Assembly: GCF_000297495.1 (NCBI RefSeq)
Contig: NZ_ALWX01000041.1
Location: forward strand, 1 to 36,977
DNA from: Janibacter hoylei PVAS-1
GTDB lineage: Bacteria > Actinomycetota > Actinomycetes > Actinomycetales > Dermatophilaceae
Length of the DNA stretch: 36,977 bases
Reading direction: 5' to 3'
The translations under genes and the position numbers were made by a program. Shown here piece after piece: positions 18,028 to 27,062 of this stretch. Numbering within the stretch: the first letter of the stretch is position 1; every line of letters starts with the position of its first letter. The notes below the pieces were generated by a model, which was not told the origin of the DNA, did not search any database, and worked only from the letters and a program-made list of their open reading frames with translations.

Positions 18028-19227
18028 TTGCGCATCGACGCCGTCTCGATCTTCCCCGACTATCTCGCCGCCCTCGACATCTCGCTCATCGGCAAGGCAC
18101 GCCGCGAGGGCCTGATCGACCTGCGCGTGCACGACCTGCGCGACCACGCGCACGACCGTCACCGCACCGTCGACGACACCCCGTACGGCGGGGGAGCCGG
18201 CATGGTCATGAAGGCGCAGCCGTGGAGCGAGGCGCTCGAGCACGTCCTCGCCTCCGCCGACGAGACGAGCGGACCGGCCCCGATCCTCGTCGTCCCGGGG
18301 CCGGGCGGGGAGCGCTTCACGCAGGCGACGGCGCGAGAGCTGGCACAGGCGCCCTGGCTGGTCTTCGCCTGCGGCCGCTACGAAGGGATCGACGAGCGGG
18401 TCTACGAGTGGGCCGCCGAGCGGATGCCCGTGCGGGTCATCTCGCTCGGCGACTACGTGCTCAACGGCGGCGAGGTCGCCGTCCTCGCGATGGTCGAGGC
18501 CATCGGCCGGCTCCTGCCGGGCGTGGTCGGCAATGCCGAGTCACTCGTCGAGGAGTCGCACGAAGGGGGTCTGCTCGAGTACCCCATCTACACCAAGCCG
18601 TCGGTGTGGACCGATGGTGACGGCGTGGAGCGGGCCGTGCCCGAGGTGCTCCTCGGCGGCAACCACGCGGCCGTCGCCGCGTGGCGGCACGAGCAGCGTC
18701 TGGCCCGCACCGCGGCCCGCCGCCCCGACCTGCTCCACGTCGCGGCGACGACCTCCGAGCTCGCCGGGCTCGAGCACTCGGTCGCCACCCGAGCGGATGC
18801 CGCCGAGCTGACCGTGCTGCAGAAGGCCTGCTGGATCGAGATGGTCACCCCGGAGCAGCACTGGTGGGGAGCCCCGGCGGAGGACGCCGCCGCGGTCGCG
18901 GCCGGCCTCGAGCACTGGACGACCCACCTCTTCCGCAGCGAGGGTCGGCTCGTCGGGTCGGTCCGGGTGCGTCGCGACCCGCAGGAGCCGACGACCTGGC
19001 AGATCGGGCGCCTGATGATCGCCCCCGACCTGCAGGGGCGCGGCCTCGGTCGCGCGCTGCTCGCCCATGCCGAGGCGCTCGCCCCGAGCGACGTGACGAC
19101 CCTGTGGCTCAACACCGGCGCCGACCAGGAGCGTCTGCTGCGGCTGTACAAGAAGGCCGGCTACCGGGTGCGCGGTCCCGGCGAGGGGCCGGGGACGGTC
19201 GACCTCAGTCGACCCGTCCGTCGCTGA
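18028..19227 (+). CDS. trmD: tRNA (guanine37-N1)-methyltransferase TrmD fused to a GNAT acetyltransferase domain
   Basis: TrmD methylates G37 of tRNAs with AdoMet, preventing +1 frameshifting. Residues 1-240 are canonical Trm[40 protein letters not shown], and the trefoil-knot cofactor loop [11 protein letters not shown] (139-149). The ORF continues without interruption to 399 residues; residues 250-399 form a GNAT domain with [24 protein letters not shown] (acetyl-CoA loop, Gln336 onward) and [23 protein letters not shown]. The usual length is about 230-260, so this is a true fusion in the sequence as given. Start: TTG 18028 has AGGAG seven bases upstream and gives the family start; GTG 18022, overlapping the rimM stop, is the alternative. 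The acceptor of the acetyltransferase is unknown. Confidence 0.95.
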   Translation: MRIDAVSIFPDYLAALDISLIGKARREGLIDLRVHDLRDHAHDRHRTVDDTPYGGGAGMVMKAQPWSEALEHVLASADETSGPAPILVVPGPGGERFTQATARELAQAPWLVFACGRYEGIDERVYEWAAERMPVRVISLGDYVLNGGEVAVLAMVEAIGRLLPGVVGNAESLVEESHEGGLLEYPIYTKPSVWTDGDGVERAVPEVLLGGNHAAVAAWRHEQRLARTAARRPDLLHVAATTSELAGLEHSVATRADAAELTVLQKACWIEMVTPEQHWWGAPAEDAAAVAAGLEHWTTHLFRSEGRLVGSVRVRRDPQEPTTWQIGRLMIAPDLQGRGLGRALLAHAEALAPSDVTTLWLNTGADQERLLRLYKKAGYRVRGPGEGPGTVDLSRPVRR

Positions 19228-19229
19228 GG
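19203..19229. terminator. Terminator hairpin at the trmD end
   Basis: CCTCAG (19203-19208) pairs with CTGAGG (19224-19229), with inner CGAC/GTCG and one bulge. It spans the last trmD codons and stop and lies between convergent genes, so it may act in both directions. Confidence 0.5.
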
Positions 19230-19230
19230 C

Positions 19231-19614
19231 TCACGCGCACTGGGGCAGCCACACGCGCAGGCCGACCTCCAGCAGTGCCGTCACACCGAGGACCAGCAGC
19301 AGCCAGGTCCACCCCGTGGCGCGGTGCGCCAGGGACAGCAGCGCCGCGGGGATCGCGATGATCAGGACGACGACGGGCAGGCCCTGGAGCAGCAGCGGAC
19401 CGAGGAGGTCGGTGCCGGTGCACGCCGCACCGAGCCGGTCAAGCTCGAGCAGCCCCCGCAGCCGCGAGGTGAGCACGGCGGCAGCGGGGGCGACGAGCAG
19501 CAGGGTGAGCAGGCCGCCGACCGGGTGCCAGTGGTGCTCGCCGGTCGATCGGGGACGACGATGGGCCCCGGCACGATTTCTGGTCACGCGCTCCCCTCTG
19601 GCAGAATCGGACAT
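19231..19614 (-). CDS. Small multi-span membrane protein, function unknown
   Basis: A 127-residue protein on the minus strand with a basic N-terminus and three hydrophobic segments: about [40 protein letters not shown] and [19 protein letters not shown] short loop holds Cys and Gly (ACTGTD). I recognise no family. I use ATG 19614; GTG 19587 has a better ribosome site (GAGGGGAG) and may be the true start. It is convergent with trmD and divergent from rplS. Codon use matches the neighbours. Confidence 0.65.
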   Translation of the reverse strand: MSDSARGERVTRNRAGAHRRPRSTGEHHWHPVGGLLTLLLVAPAAAVLTSRLRGLLELDRLGAACTGTDLLGPLLLQGLPVVVLIIAIPAALLSLAHRATGWTWLLLVLGVTALLEVGLRVWLPQCA

Positions 19615-19731
19615 CGCGCTCAACGACACCGCCCCTGCCACAGGGGGAGTGCCGAGACCGGCCCACCAGCACGGCGGACCGACCCACAGCACGCGGCGGT
19701 GGGCGCGACACCTCACACACTACTGACGAGG

Positions 19732-19753
19732 GCGGACGGCCTGTGGCGTCCGC
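19732..19753 (+). promoter_or_regulatory. Hairpin directly before the rplS ribosome site
   Basis: GCGGACG (19732-19738), eight-base loop, CGTCCGC (19747-19753), immediately followed by AGGAAG, the rplS ribosome-binding site, and the ATG at 19771. It could modulate L19 translation or be a leader fold. The remainder of the rplS upstream region (19615-19731) shows nothing else I can assign. Confidence 0.35.
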
Positions 19754-19770
19754 AGGAAGCGACAAGCGCC

Positions 19771-20127
19771 ATGCAGCGTTTCGACGAGATCGACAAGGCG
19801 TCCCTGCGGGACGACATCCCCGAGTTCCGCGCCGGTGACACGGTCAAGGTCCACGTCAAGGTCATCGAGGGCAACCGCTCCCGTATCCAGGTCTTCCAGG
19901 GCGTCGTCATCCGCCGCCACGGCGGTGGCATCGGCGAGACCTTCACCGTTCGCAAGGTCTCCTTCGGTGTCGGCGTCGAGCGGACCTTCCCGCTCCACAC
20001 CCCGGTCATCGAGAAGATCGAGGTCGCCACCCGCGGCGACGTCCGCCGCGCGAAGCTGTACTACCTGCGCAACCTGCGCGGCAAGGCCGCTCGCATCCGC
20101 GAGCGTCGCGAGACCCCCGCGAACTGA
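19771..20127 (+). CDS. rplS: 50S ribosomal protein L19
   Basis: L19 sits at the 30S-50S interface. The 118-residue protein has the family pattern: [54 protein letters not shown] and [20 protein letters not shown]. The ATG at 19771 is preceded by AGGAAG. It follows trmD in the common actinobacterial order, though a minus-strand gene intervenes. lepB starts 34 bases after the stop with its own -10 box. Confidence 0.97.
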   Translation: MQRFDEIDKASLRDDIPEFRAGDTVKVHVKVIEGNRSRIQVFQGVVIRRHGGGIGETFTVRKVSFGVGVERTFPLHTPVIEKIEVATRGDVRRAKLYYLRNLRGKAARIRERRETPAN

Positions 20128-20148
20128 CCGCTGCCGCCCAGCGGGCCG

Positions 20149-20162
20149 TAGGCTGACTCCGA
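20149..20162 (+). promoter_or_regulatory. Probable -10 box and leaderless start of the first lepB
   Basis: TAGGCT (20149-20154) ends seven bases before the ATG; CTGACC at 20124-20129 may be the -35, though the spacing (19) is long. No ribosome-binding site precedes the ATG. Confidence 0.4.
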
Positions 20163-20845
20163 TGTCGACCGAGCCCGCCCAGGACGCCAACGCCTCGACC
20201 CCCGCCGGAGACCCGGCGGGGGTCGACGTGCGTCCCGCCCGCCGCCTCCTGCTGGAGATCGGCGTGGCCGTCCTGCTCGTCATGCTCCTGCGCATCTTCG
20301 TCATGGAGTCCTTCCACGTGCCGAGCGGGTCGATGGCCCCGACGATCCAGCCCGGTGACCGGGTCGTCGTGACGAAGATCGGGGCCTCGCACGTCGAGCG
20401 CGGCGACGTCATCGTCTTCGACGGGACGACGACCTTCGCGGCGGGGGATCGCACCCCCTTCGCCTCCGACGGACTCATCGGCCGCACCCTGTCATCGATC
20501 GCCTCGACCCTGTCCATCGACCTCGGGGAGCAGGACTTCCTCAAGCGGGTCGCCGGCGTCGGGGGCGACCGGGTCTCGTGCACGCCGAAGGGGGGACTGG
20601 TCGTCAACGGCTCGCCGGTCGACGAGCCGTGGCTTGCGCCGGGCACGACGGCCTGCGACACCCCCTTCGACGTCAAGGTGCCGCAGGGGCGCCTCTTCGT
20701 GCTCGGGGACAACCGCAGCGACTCGGCCGACTCCCGCAGCCACCTCGGGGACCCCGGCGGGGGCATGGTGCCGATCGATGACGTCGTCGGCCACGTGTCG
20801 TGGCGCTACTGGCCCATCGACCGCATCGGCGGGCTGGGGCACTGA
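20162..20845 (+). CDS. lepB: Type I signal peptidase (first copy)
   Basis: Signal peptidase I removes signal peptides of Sec- and Tat-exported proteins on the outer face of the membrane. The 227-residue protein has an acidic/Pro/Ala N-terminus, one span (about residues 29-48), the serine motif PSGSMAPT (nucleophile Ser57), the lysine motif DFLKRVAGVGGD (general base Lys128) and box E LGDNRSDSADSR. An insertion (FASDGLIGRTLSSIASTLSIDLGEQ) precedes the lysine motif. A second signal peptidase gene follows after 109 bases; such tandem pairs next to rplS and rnhB are common in this group and may divide substrates. Confidence 0.94.
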   Translation: MSTEPAQDANASTPAGDPAGVDVRPARRLLLEIGVAVLLVMLLRIFVMESFHVPSGSMAPTIQPGDRVVVTKIGASHVERGDVIVFDGTTTFAAGDRTPFASDGLIGRTLSSIASTLSIDLGEQDFLKRVAGVGGDRVSCTPKGGLVVNGSPVDEPWLAPGTTACDTPFDVKVPQGRLFVLGDNRSDSADSRSHLGDPGGGMVPIDDVVGHVSWRYWPIDRIGGLGH

Positions 20846-20954
20846 GCCCGCAGCGCGGACACGAGCCGCTCGCTGACGACCGCGGCCGCCCGGAGCACGC
20901 ATACTGGACCGGATGACGCCCCGACACTGCTGGGCGCGCAAGAGGAAGAGACCC

Positions 20955-21773
20955 GTGGCACACGATCCCGATTCGGCGCACGCCGAGGCCGAGGGCGAGG
21001 AAAAGGACCGCGCCCGCGAGGAGCGGGCGCGCGACGAGCGGGGGATGGGCGCCCGCCTCGGCGCGGCCGTCCGCGAGCTCGTCGTCGTCCTGGCCATGGC
21101 CCTGACGCTGTCCTTCATCGTCAAGTCCTTCCTCGTCCAGGCCTTCTTCATCCCGAGCGAGTCGATGCAGGACACGCTGCTCGTCGGGGACCGGGTCGTC
21201 GTGTCCAAGCTCACCCCCGGGCCCTTCGACCTCGAGCGAGGGGACATCGTCGTCTTCGAGGACCCCGGCGACTGGCTCAGCCCGACCCCAGAGGCCAGCC
21301 GTGGCCCGGTGCTCGACGGGGTCCGTGACGCCCTGATGTTCGTCGGCCTGCTGCCCGACACCTCCGAGGGGCACCTCATCAAGCGGGTCATCGGGCTGCC
21401 GGGCGACCGGGTCCAGTGCTGTGACGCCGAGGGACGGCTGCTCCTCAACGGCGAGCCGATCGACGAGACGCCCTATCTCAAGCCCGGTGTCAGCGCCAGC
21501 GACATCGAGTTCGACATCACCGTCCCCGATGGCCGCATGTGGGTCATGGGTGACAACCGCAGCGACTCCTCGGACTCGCGCTTCCACGACCCCGGCGGCA
21601 CGGGCGCCAAGGGGTCGGTGCCGCTCGACCTCGTCGTCGGCAAGGCGGTCGTGACCGTGTGGCCCTTCGACCGGATGTCCGGCCTGTCCGGGCACGACGA
21701 GGTCTTCACCGACGTGCGGGCACCGGGCACCCACTCGCTGGCACCGCCCGGGCGCGAGCCGCACACCTCGTGA
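20955..21773 (+). CDS. lepB: Type I signal peptidase (second copy)
   Basis: A second signal peptidase I, 272 residues from GTG 20955, which has AGAGGAAGAG just upstream. An in-frame ATG at 20913, seven bases after CATACT, would add 14 basic residues and might be a leaderless start. It has a charged Glu/Arg N-terminus, one span (about 41-60), the serine motif IPSESMQDTL (Ser70), the lysine motif LIKRVIGLPGD (Lys143), and box E MGDNRSDSSDSRFH. It differs from the first copy in the loop before the lysine and has a Pro/His-rich tail. Its stop overlaps the rnhB start (GTGA at 21770-21773). Confidence 0.94.
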   Translation: MAHDPDSAHAEAEGEEKDRAREERARDERGMGARLGAAVRELVVVLAMALTLSFIVKSFLVQAFFIPSESMQDTLLVGDRVVVSKLTPGPFDLERGDIVVFEDPGDWLSPTPEASRGPVLDGVRDALMFVGLLPDTSEGHLIKRVIGLPGDRVQCCDAEGRLLLNGEPIDETPYLKPGVSASDIEFDITVPDGRMWVMGDNRSDSSDSRFHDPGGTGAKGSVPLDLVVGKAVVTVWPFDRMSGLSGHDEVFTDVRAPGTHSLAPPGREPHTS

Positions 21774-22553
21774 CGACCCGGCGCCGCACACCGCGCTCCG
21801 GTCGGCCCAGCCTGCGCGTCGAGCGGGAGCTGCAGCGGGCCGGTCACCGGGTGCTCGCCGGCATGGACGAGGTGGGCCGGGGGGGCGCTCGCCGGCCCGG
21901 TCAGCGTCGGCGTGGTCGTCATCGACGAGACCTGCCGCAGCGCGCCAGCCGGCGTGCGCGACTCCAAGCTGCTCACCCCGGCGGCCCGCGTCGCCATGGT
22001 GCCGCGCCTGCGGCGCTGGGCCGTGGGCCACGCGGTCGGGCACGCCTCGCCCGCAGAGATCGACGAGATCGGGATCATCGCTGCGCTGCGCCTCGCGGGG
22101 CAGCGGGCGCTCGGGCAGATCGACGTCGTCCCCGACCTCGTCCTGCTCGACGGCAACCACGACTGGCTGACCGACCCGCAGGAGGTCGGCCTGCTCGCCG
22201 AGATCGTCGGTGGGGCGTCGACACCGCCGGTGCGCACGATGATCAAGGCCGACATGCGCTGCAGCTCGGTCGCTGCCGCGAGCGTGCTGGCCAAGGTGGA
22301 GCGCGATGCCCACATGGTCGATCTCGACCGTGAGCACCCGCACTACGGCTGGGCGGACAACAAGGGTTACTCGGCGAGCGCCCACCTCGATGCGCTCGCG
22401 GTGCACGGGGCGAGCGAGCAGCACCGACGCTCGTGGTCCCTGCCCGGGGTGACCCCGCTGCCGGCCGCCGCACACGTAGGGGATGATGAGGAACGACCGG
22501 GCGGGGACCGTGGGCTCCTCGCCGGCACGACGAGCGAAGGGAGGTCCCGGTGA
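21770..22553 (+). CDS. rnhB: Ribonuclease HII, frameshifted at a G7 run
   Basis: RNase HII cuts RNA in RNA-DNA hybrids, including single ribonucleotides in DNA. The N-terminal part ([10 protein letters not shown]) is in the frame starting at GTG 21770. After the G7 run at 21879-21885 the protein continues in the next frame as the expected [15 protein letters not shown]. The family motif is (A)G(x)DEVGRGxLAGPV, so six Gs are expected and one is surplus. The acidic DE(x) of the first motif, [26 protein letters not shown] and [13 protein letters not shown] are all present. The restored protein has 260 residues. Its end overlaps the DUF2469 start (GTGA at 22550-22553). Confidence 0.92.
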
Positions 22554-22864
22554 GCTCGGAGGACCTGGAGAAGTACGAGACCGAGATGGAGCTGGCGCTC
22601 TATCGCGAGTACCGCGACGTCGTGCACCTCTTCAGCCACGTCGTCGAGACCGAGCGGCGCTTCTACCTCGCCAACAGCGTCGACGTGAAGGTTCGCGGCG
22701 AGGGGGCCGAGGTGTACTTCGAGGTGACCATGCAGGATGCGTGGGTGTGGGACATCTACCGTCCGGCGCGCTTCGCCAAGCAGGTGCGGGTCGTCACCTT
22801 CAAGGACGTCAACGTCGAGGAGCTCGCCAAGTCCGAGCTCGAGATGCCCGACGGCGGCTTCTAG
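22550..22864 (+). CDS. DUF2469 family protein
   Basis: A 104-residue protein of the actinobacteria-specific DUF2469 family, with the near-invariant sequence [24 protein letters not shown], the block [15 protein letters not shown] and [36 protein letters not shown]. The function is unknown. GTG 22550 has an excellent ribosome site, AAGGGAGG (22537-22544), and overlaps the rnhB stop. The position between rnhB and yraN is the conserved actinobacterial context. Confidence 0.95.
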   Translation: MSSEDLEKYETEMELALYREYRDVVHLFSHVVETERRFYLANSVDVKVRGEGAEVYFEVTMQDAWVWDIYRPARFAKQVRVVTFKDVNVEELAKSELEMPDGGF

Positions 22865-22867
22865 CCC

Positions 22868-22905
22868 GTCCACAGCCCCGCCCCGGGCGAAGGGGGTGTC
22901 CACAG
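22868..22905 (+). repeat. Two direct GTCCACAG motifs after the DUF2469 gene
   Basis: GTCCACAG occurs at 22868-22875 and again at 22898-22905, 30 bases apart, in the 105-base gap before yraN. The second, within GTGTCCACA, is one mismatch from the actinobacterial DnaA box TTGTCCACA. Two copies alone do not make an origin. A TTGACT at about 22943 may be a yraN -35 element. Confidence 0.3.
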
Positions 22906-22969
22906 ACCGTCGACGGGTCCGCCACGGGTCCCCGCTCCCACCTTGACTGGGTGCCGGAGGTGGTCGGAC

Positions 22970-23356
22970 ATGACCCGGTCGGGGACGAGTGAGCAGCCCA
23001 CGAGGGCGCGCATCGGAGCAGAGGGCGAGGCCTTCGCGGAGCGCTATCTCACGGGCAGAGGCATGCGGGTGCTGGACCGCAACTGGCGGTGCAGCTCAGG
23101 TGAGATCGACCTCGTGCTGCTCGACGGCGACATCGTCGTCGTGTGCGAGGTCAAGACGCGGCGCAGCAAGGCCTTTGGCGAGCCGATCGAGGCGATCACC
23201 CGGGCCAAGTTGGCCCGGCTGCGTCGACTCGCCGGTCGCTGGCTGGCCGAGCACGAGGTCTCCTGCGGTGGGGTGCGCCTCGACGTCGTCGCGCTCCACC
23301 TCGACCCCGCGACCGAGGCCTACCAGGTGCGACACGTCGCGGGGGCAGGGCTGTGA
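22970..23356 (+). CDS. yraN: YraN family (UPF0102) endonuclease-like protein
   Basis: A 128-residue protein of the UPF0102/YraN family, which has a restriction-endonuclease-like fold. Seen: IGAEGEAFAERYLTGRGMRVLDRNWRC at the N-terminus, then the catalytic-type motif GEIDLVLLDGDIVVVCEVKTR (Glu-Asp ... Glu-x-Lys), and FGEPIEAITRAKLARLRRLA. The cellular role is unproven; its constant neighbours YifB and DprA suggest DNA processing. Start ATG 22970 has GGAGG nine bases upstream. The stop overlaps the yifB start. Confidence 0.92.
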   Translation: MTRSGTSEQPTRARIGAEGEAFAERYLTGRGMRVLDRNWRCSSGEIDLVLLDGDIVVVCEVKTRRSKAFGEPIEAITRAKLARLRRLAGRWLAEHEVSCGGVRLDVVALHLDPATEAYQVRHVAGAGL

Positions 23357-24888
23357 GCGTCGGGGTGACGCGGGGCGTGGCCCTGCGCGGGGTGAGCGGG
23401 CACCTCGTCGACATCGAGTGCCACGTCGGTCGCGGGCTGCCGGCCTTCGACATCAGCGGGTTGCCCGACACGGCGCTGCGCCAGGCGGCGCAGCGGGTGC
23501 GGGCCGCTGCGCTCTCCGCGGAGGTCTCGCTCAACGCGCGACAGCTCACCTTCAACCTGTCACCCGCCTCCCTGCCCAAGCACGGCACCGGCTTCGACCT
23601 GGGCCTCGTCGTCGCAGCGCTCACGGCCTGCGGGGAGCTGCCGGCCGAGCCCGTCCGGCCAGTCGTCCACCTCGCCGAGCTGGGCCTCGACGGACGGCTG
23701 CGGCACGTCGCGGGAGTCCTCCCCGGAGTGCTGGCCGCCCAGGGGGCCGGCTGCGAGCACGTCGTCGTCGCCCCCGAGGACGTGGGGGAGGCCCGCCTCG
23801 TTGACGGGGTGCGGGTCTCGACGGCGCAGACCCTCGCGGAGCTCGTCGCGGCCTACCGGTGCGTACCGCGCGGTGGGCGTCTGACCGAGGCGGATGGGGA
23901 GCCGGCGGCCGCGCCACCGGCGGGTCGGCGTCGGCTGGACCTCGCCGACGTGTCCGGGCAGCACGAGGCGCGGGCGGCTCTCCTCCTGGCGGCGGCGGGT
24001 GGTCACCACATGCTGCTCAACGGCCCACCGGGGTCGGGCAAGACGATGCTCGCCGAGCGTCTCGTGACGATCCTGCCCCTGCTCACCCGGGAGCAGGCCC
24101 TCGAGTCCCTCGCCGTGCGGTCGGTCGTCGGCGCCATGCCGACGGGGATCGACCTCGTGCCTCCCTTCGTCGCGCCGCACCACTCGGCGAGCGTCGCGGC
24201 ACTCGTCGGCGGGGGATCTGGGGCGGTCCTGCCCGGGGCGGTCTCGCAGGCGCACCACGGAGTGCTCTTCCTCGACGAGGCGGCCGAGTTCGGTGGCGCG
24301 GTCCTCCAGGCGCTGCGCCAGCCGTTGGAGTCCGGCCGGATCGTCGTCTCCCGCGCTCGCGAGCAGGTGACCTACCCGGCCCGGGTGCAGCTCGTGCTCG
24401 CGGCGAACCCCTGTCCCTGCGGCGAGGGGTACGGCAAGGGGCTGTCCTGCCGGTGCCGACCCACCGAGCGGCGGGCCTACGCCGCCCGCCTGAGCGGACC
24501 ACTGCTCGACCGGGTCGACATCCAGGTACAGGTGCCCAAGGTGAGCCTGGCGGACCTGACCGAGGCGCCGCCGGACTCGAGCGCCGCGGTCGCGGAGCGC
24601 GTCCTCGCGGCGCGGGAGGCCCAGGCCCGTCGTTGGGGGCCGCAGGGATGGACGCTCAACAGCCAGGTGCCCGGCCCCTTCCTGCGGCGGGCGCCCTGGC
24701 GGCTGCCGTCGAGCACGACAGCGATGCTCGACCGGGCGCTGGACCTGGGGCAGGTGACCGTGCGCGGCTACGACCGGGTTCTCCGACTGGCCTGGACGAG
24801 CGCCGACGTCAACGGACGAGCGACGCCGAGTCCGACCGACGTGGGGCTCGCGCTGATGTACCGCACCCAGGGAGCGGTGGCCGCATGA
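23353..24888 (+). CDS. yifB: YifB/ComM-family Mg-chelatase-like AAA+ ATPase
   Basis: A 511-residue AAA+ ATPase of the YifB/ComM family; ComM is a hexameric helicase that helps branch migration in natural transformation. Domains: N-terminal ChlI-like domain (residues 1-165; LVDIECHVGRGLPAFDISGLPDTA, SLNARQLTFNLSPA), AAA+ core with Walker A GPPGSGKT (224-231), Walker B GVLFLDEAAEF, the sensor region AANPCPCG with a Cys-rich insert (CPCGEGYGKGLSCRC), and the C-terminal lid (RVDIQVQVP ... GYDRVLRLAWTSAD). GTG 23353 overlaps the yraN stop, and the stop overlaps dprA (ATGA at 24885-24888). Confidence 0.94.
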   Translation: MSVGVTRGVALRGVSGHLVDIECHVGRGLPAFDISGLPDTALRQAAQRVRAAALSAEVSLNARQLTFNLSPASLPKHGTGFDLGLVVAALTACGELPAEPVRPVVHLAELGLDGRLRHVAGVLPGVLAAQGAGCEHVVVAPEDVGEARLVDGVRVSTAQTLAELVAAYRCVPRGGRLTEADGEPAAAPPAGRRRLDLADVSGQHEARAALLLAAAGGHHMLLNGPPGSGKTMLAERLVTILPLLTREQALESLAVRSVVGAMPTGIDLVPPFVAPHHSASVAALVGGGSGAVLPGAVSQAHHGVLFLDEAAEFGGAVLQALRQPLESGRIVVSRAREQVTYPARVQLVLAANPCPCGEGYGKGLSCRCRPTERRAYAARLSGPLLDRVDIQVQVPKVSLADLTEAPPDSSAAVAERVLAAREAQARRWGPQGWTLNSQVPGPFLRRAPWRLPSSTTAMLDRALDLGQVTVRGYDRVLRLAWTSADVNGRATPSPTDVGLALMYRTQGAVAA

Positions 24889-26072
24889 GTCGCTCGAGGG
24901 GTGCCGCGCCCACGGCGGCCGAGGCAGCTCGCGCCCATGCCCAGGTGGGGACGGACGAGCGGCGGGCCCGGGTCGCCTGGAGCCGGGTCCTCGAAAATCG
25001 CCGCGAACGAGCCAGCGACGTGCTGCCCGCACTGCTCCTCGAGGTCATCTCCCTGGGCCACGTCGAGGCCTGGCACCGCCTCGTCGACGGGGACCTGCCC
25101 AAGTGCGCGAGTGCCCGCGCCCACGTCGCAGGCGTCGACGTCGACGCCGAGCTCGACCGGGTCGAGCGCGTCGGGGCCCGGGTCGTCGTCCCCGGCGACG
25201 CGGACTGGCCGGAGTCGCTCTCGCACCCCCTCGTCTCCCCGCATCTGCTGCACGTGCGTGGTCATGCCTGCCTCGCGGACCTCGTCACCCGGTCGGTGGC
25301 CGTCGTCGGCTCACGGGCGAGCACCGGCTACGGCGAGGCGATCGCCCGTGAGCTCGGCGCCGGTCTGGCCGGTCGAGGGTGGACCGTCGTGTCCGGGGCC
25401 GCCTACGGCATCGACGCCGCGTCCCACCAGGGGGCACTCACGGGCGACGGGCCCGCGATCGCGGTGCTCCCGTGCGGCCCGGAGCGCGCCTACCCCGAGG
25501 GCAACCGCCGGCTCGTCGACGCCGTCGCGGAGCGCGGGGTCGTCATCACCGAGCTCGCGACGGGCACGGTGGCGATGCGGCACCGGTTCCTCGCCCGCAA
25601 TCGGATCATCGCGGCCCTGTCGGGTGCCACGGTCGTCGTGGAGGCGGGGCTGCGGTCCGGGTCGCGCAACACGGCGGGGTGGGCGGAGGCGCTCGGGCGC
25701 CCCGTCGGGGCGGTGCCCGGGCCGGTGACGCAGATGTCGTCGGCCGGCTGCCACGAGCTCATCCAGAAGGGCCGAGCTGCCCTCGTCACGGACACCGACG
25801 ACGTCCTCGCGATTGCGGCTCGGGTCGGAGAGGCCGCCGACCAGCCCGACGAGCTGCTCGGGCCGGGGCGTCCGCTGGACGCGCTGACGCCACCACAGCG
25901 ACGCATCCACGACGTCCTCACCCGCAGGTCTGGCCGAGGGGTCGGCGCGGTGGCCCACGAGCTCGTCCTCCCGGTCGACGAGGTCCTCGCACAGCTGTCG
26001 GTCCTCGCGCTCGAGGGCTGGGTCGAGCAGACCGACGACGGCGGTTGGGTGCGCGGAGCCGGACCCGGGTGA
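24885..26072 (+). CDS. dprA: DNA processing protein DprA
   Basis: DprA binds incoming single-stranded DNA and loads RecA. The 395-residue protein has an N-terminal helical part, then the Rossmann-like core with VAVVGSRASTGYG (Gly142-Ser143-Arg144), VSGAAYGIDAASHQGAL, PEGNRRL, RNRIIAALSGATVVVEAGLRSGSRNTAGWA and AVPGPVTQMSSAGCHELIQKGRAALV. A C-terminal winged helix follows (about 325-390). It is the third gene of the overlapping yraN-yifB-dprA set. xerC follows after 45 bases. Confidence 0.95.
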   Translation: MSRSRGAAPTAAEAARAHAQVGTDERRARVAWSRVLENRRERASDVLPALLLEVISLGHVEAWHRLVDGDLPKCASARAHVAGVDVDAELDRVERVGARVVVPGDADWPESLSHPLVSPHLLHVRGHACLADLVTRSVAVVGSRASTGYGEAIARELGAGLAGRGWTVVSGAAYGIDAASHQGALTGDGPAIAVLPCGPERAYPEGNRRLVDAVAERGVVITELATGTVAMRHRFLARNRIIAALSGATVVVEAGLRSGSRNTAGWAEALGRPVGAVPGPVTQMSSAGCHELIQKGRAALVTDTDDVLAIAARVGEAADQPDELLGPGRPLDALTPPQRRIHDVLTRRSGRGVGAVAHELVLPVDEVLAQLSVLALEGWVEQTDDGGWVRGAGPG

Positions 26073-26117
26073 GGGTCGCTGCCTCGTGGTCGGCACGCTG
26101 CGTGGCACGGTGGTGGG

Positions 26118-27062
26118 GTGAGCAGGCAACCGATCGACTCCGCGCCGGCCCCGCCTGACTGGGCGCTCGAGTGCATCGAGGCCTTCGTCGGCCACCTCGA
26201 GCGTGAGCGGGACCGCTCCGCGCACACGATCCGGGCCTACGCAGGCGACGTGCGGGCCTGTCTCGCATGGTGCGCGGCAGACGGTGCCGACGATCTGGGC
26301 GACGTCACGCTGCAGCAGCTGCGCGCCTGGCTCGGTGAGCTGTCCGCCGGTGGCGCGGCCCGGGCGACGCTCTCCCGACGCTCCGCCGCGGTGCGCACCT
26401 TCTTCGCCTGGGCGCGACGCAGTGGTCGGGTGGAGGCCGACCCCGCGCTGCGGCTCACCTCGCCGAAACGGCAGCGCACCCTGCCCGACGTGCTGAGCCG
26501 CGAGAGCGCGACCGCCGTGCTCGACGTCGCGGCGGTCGCGGCCGACGACGACGACCCGATCCACCTGCGCAACCGGGCCGTGCTCGAGCTGCTCTACGCC
26601 ACCGGGATCCGGGTCAGCGAGCTCACCGGGCTCGACGTCGACGACGTGGACCGCTCGCGGCGCGTCGTCCGGGTGCTCGGCAAGGGGCGCAAGGAACGGA
26701 CCGTGCCCTACGGCGCCCCCGCGGACGCGGCCCTGGGGGAGTGGCTCGAGCGGGGACGCCCACGGGTGGTCGTCGACGGTTCGGGCCCGGCGCTCTTCCT
26801 CGGGCGCCGTGGTCGTCGTGTCGACCCTCGTCAGGTGCGCGAGGTCGTGCACGGCCTGCTCGCCCACGTGCCCGACGCCCCGGACATCGGTCCGCACGGG
26901 TTGCGCCACTCCGCCGCGACCCACCTGCTCGAGGGCGGCGCTGACCTGCGCATGGTGCAGGAGCTGCTGGGGCACTCCTCGCTCGCCACGACGCAGATCT
27001 ACACCCACGTCTCCCTCGACCGGCTGCGTCGCAGCTACGAGCAGGCGCACCCCCGCGCCTGA
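26118..27062 (+). CDS. xerC: Tyrosine recombinase XerC
   Basis: XerC, with XerD, resolves chromosome dimers at dif. The 314-residue protein has the SAM-like core-binding domain (about 8-105; [17 protein letters not shown]) and catalytic domain with all active residues: Arg165 (ATGIRVSEL), Lys in [11 protein letters not shown], His260-x-x-Arg263 ([12 protein letters not shown]), His286 ([11 protein letters not shown]) and nucleophile Tyr295 (IYTHVS). The location after dprA and before rpsB is the chromosomal xerC position in actinobacteria, so this is not a mobile-element integrase. GTG 26118 has no strong ribosome site. Convergent with the M23 gene seven bases away. Confidence 0.95.
   Translation: MSRQPIDSAPAPPDWALECIEAFVGHLERERDRSAHTIRAYAGDVRACLAWCAADGADDLGDVTLQQLRAWLGELSAGGAARATLSRRSAAVRTFFAWARRSGRVEADPALRLTSPKRQRTLPDVLSRESATAVLDVAAVAADDDDPIHLRNRAVLELLYATGIRVSELTGLDVDDVDRSRRVVRVLGKGRKERTVPYGAPADAALGEWLERGRPRVVVDGSGPALFLGRRGRRVDPRQVREVVHGLLAHVPDAPDIGPHGLRHSAATHLLEGGADLRMVQELLGHSSLATTQIYTHVSLDRLRRSYEQAHPRA

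Noticed and set aside
22868..22905. Replication origin near the GTCCACAG pair
   Set aside because: Only two weak DnaA-box-like motifs, no AT-rich region and no dnaA/dnaN/rnpA neighbours.
26118..27062. Tyrosine recombinase as a sign of an integrated element
   Set aside because: It is the chromosomal XerC in its usual dprA-xerC-rpsB neighbourhood, with no attachment repeats or phage genes.
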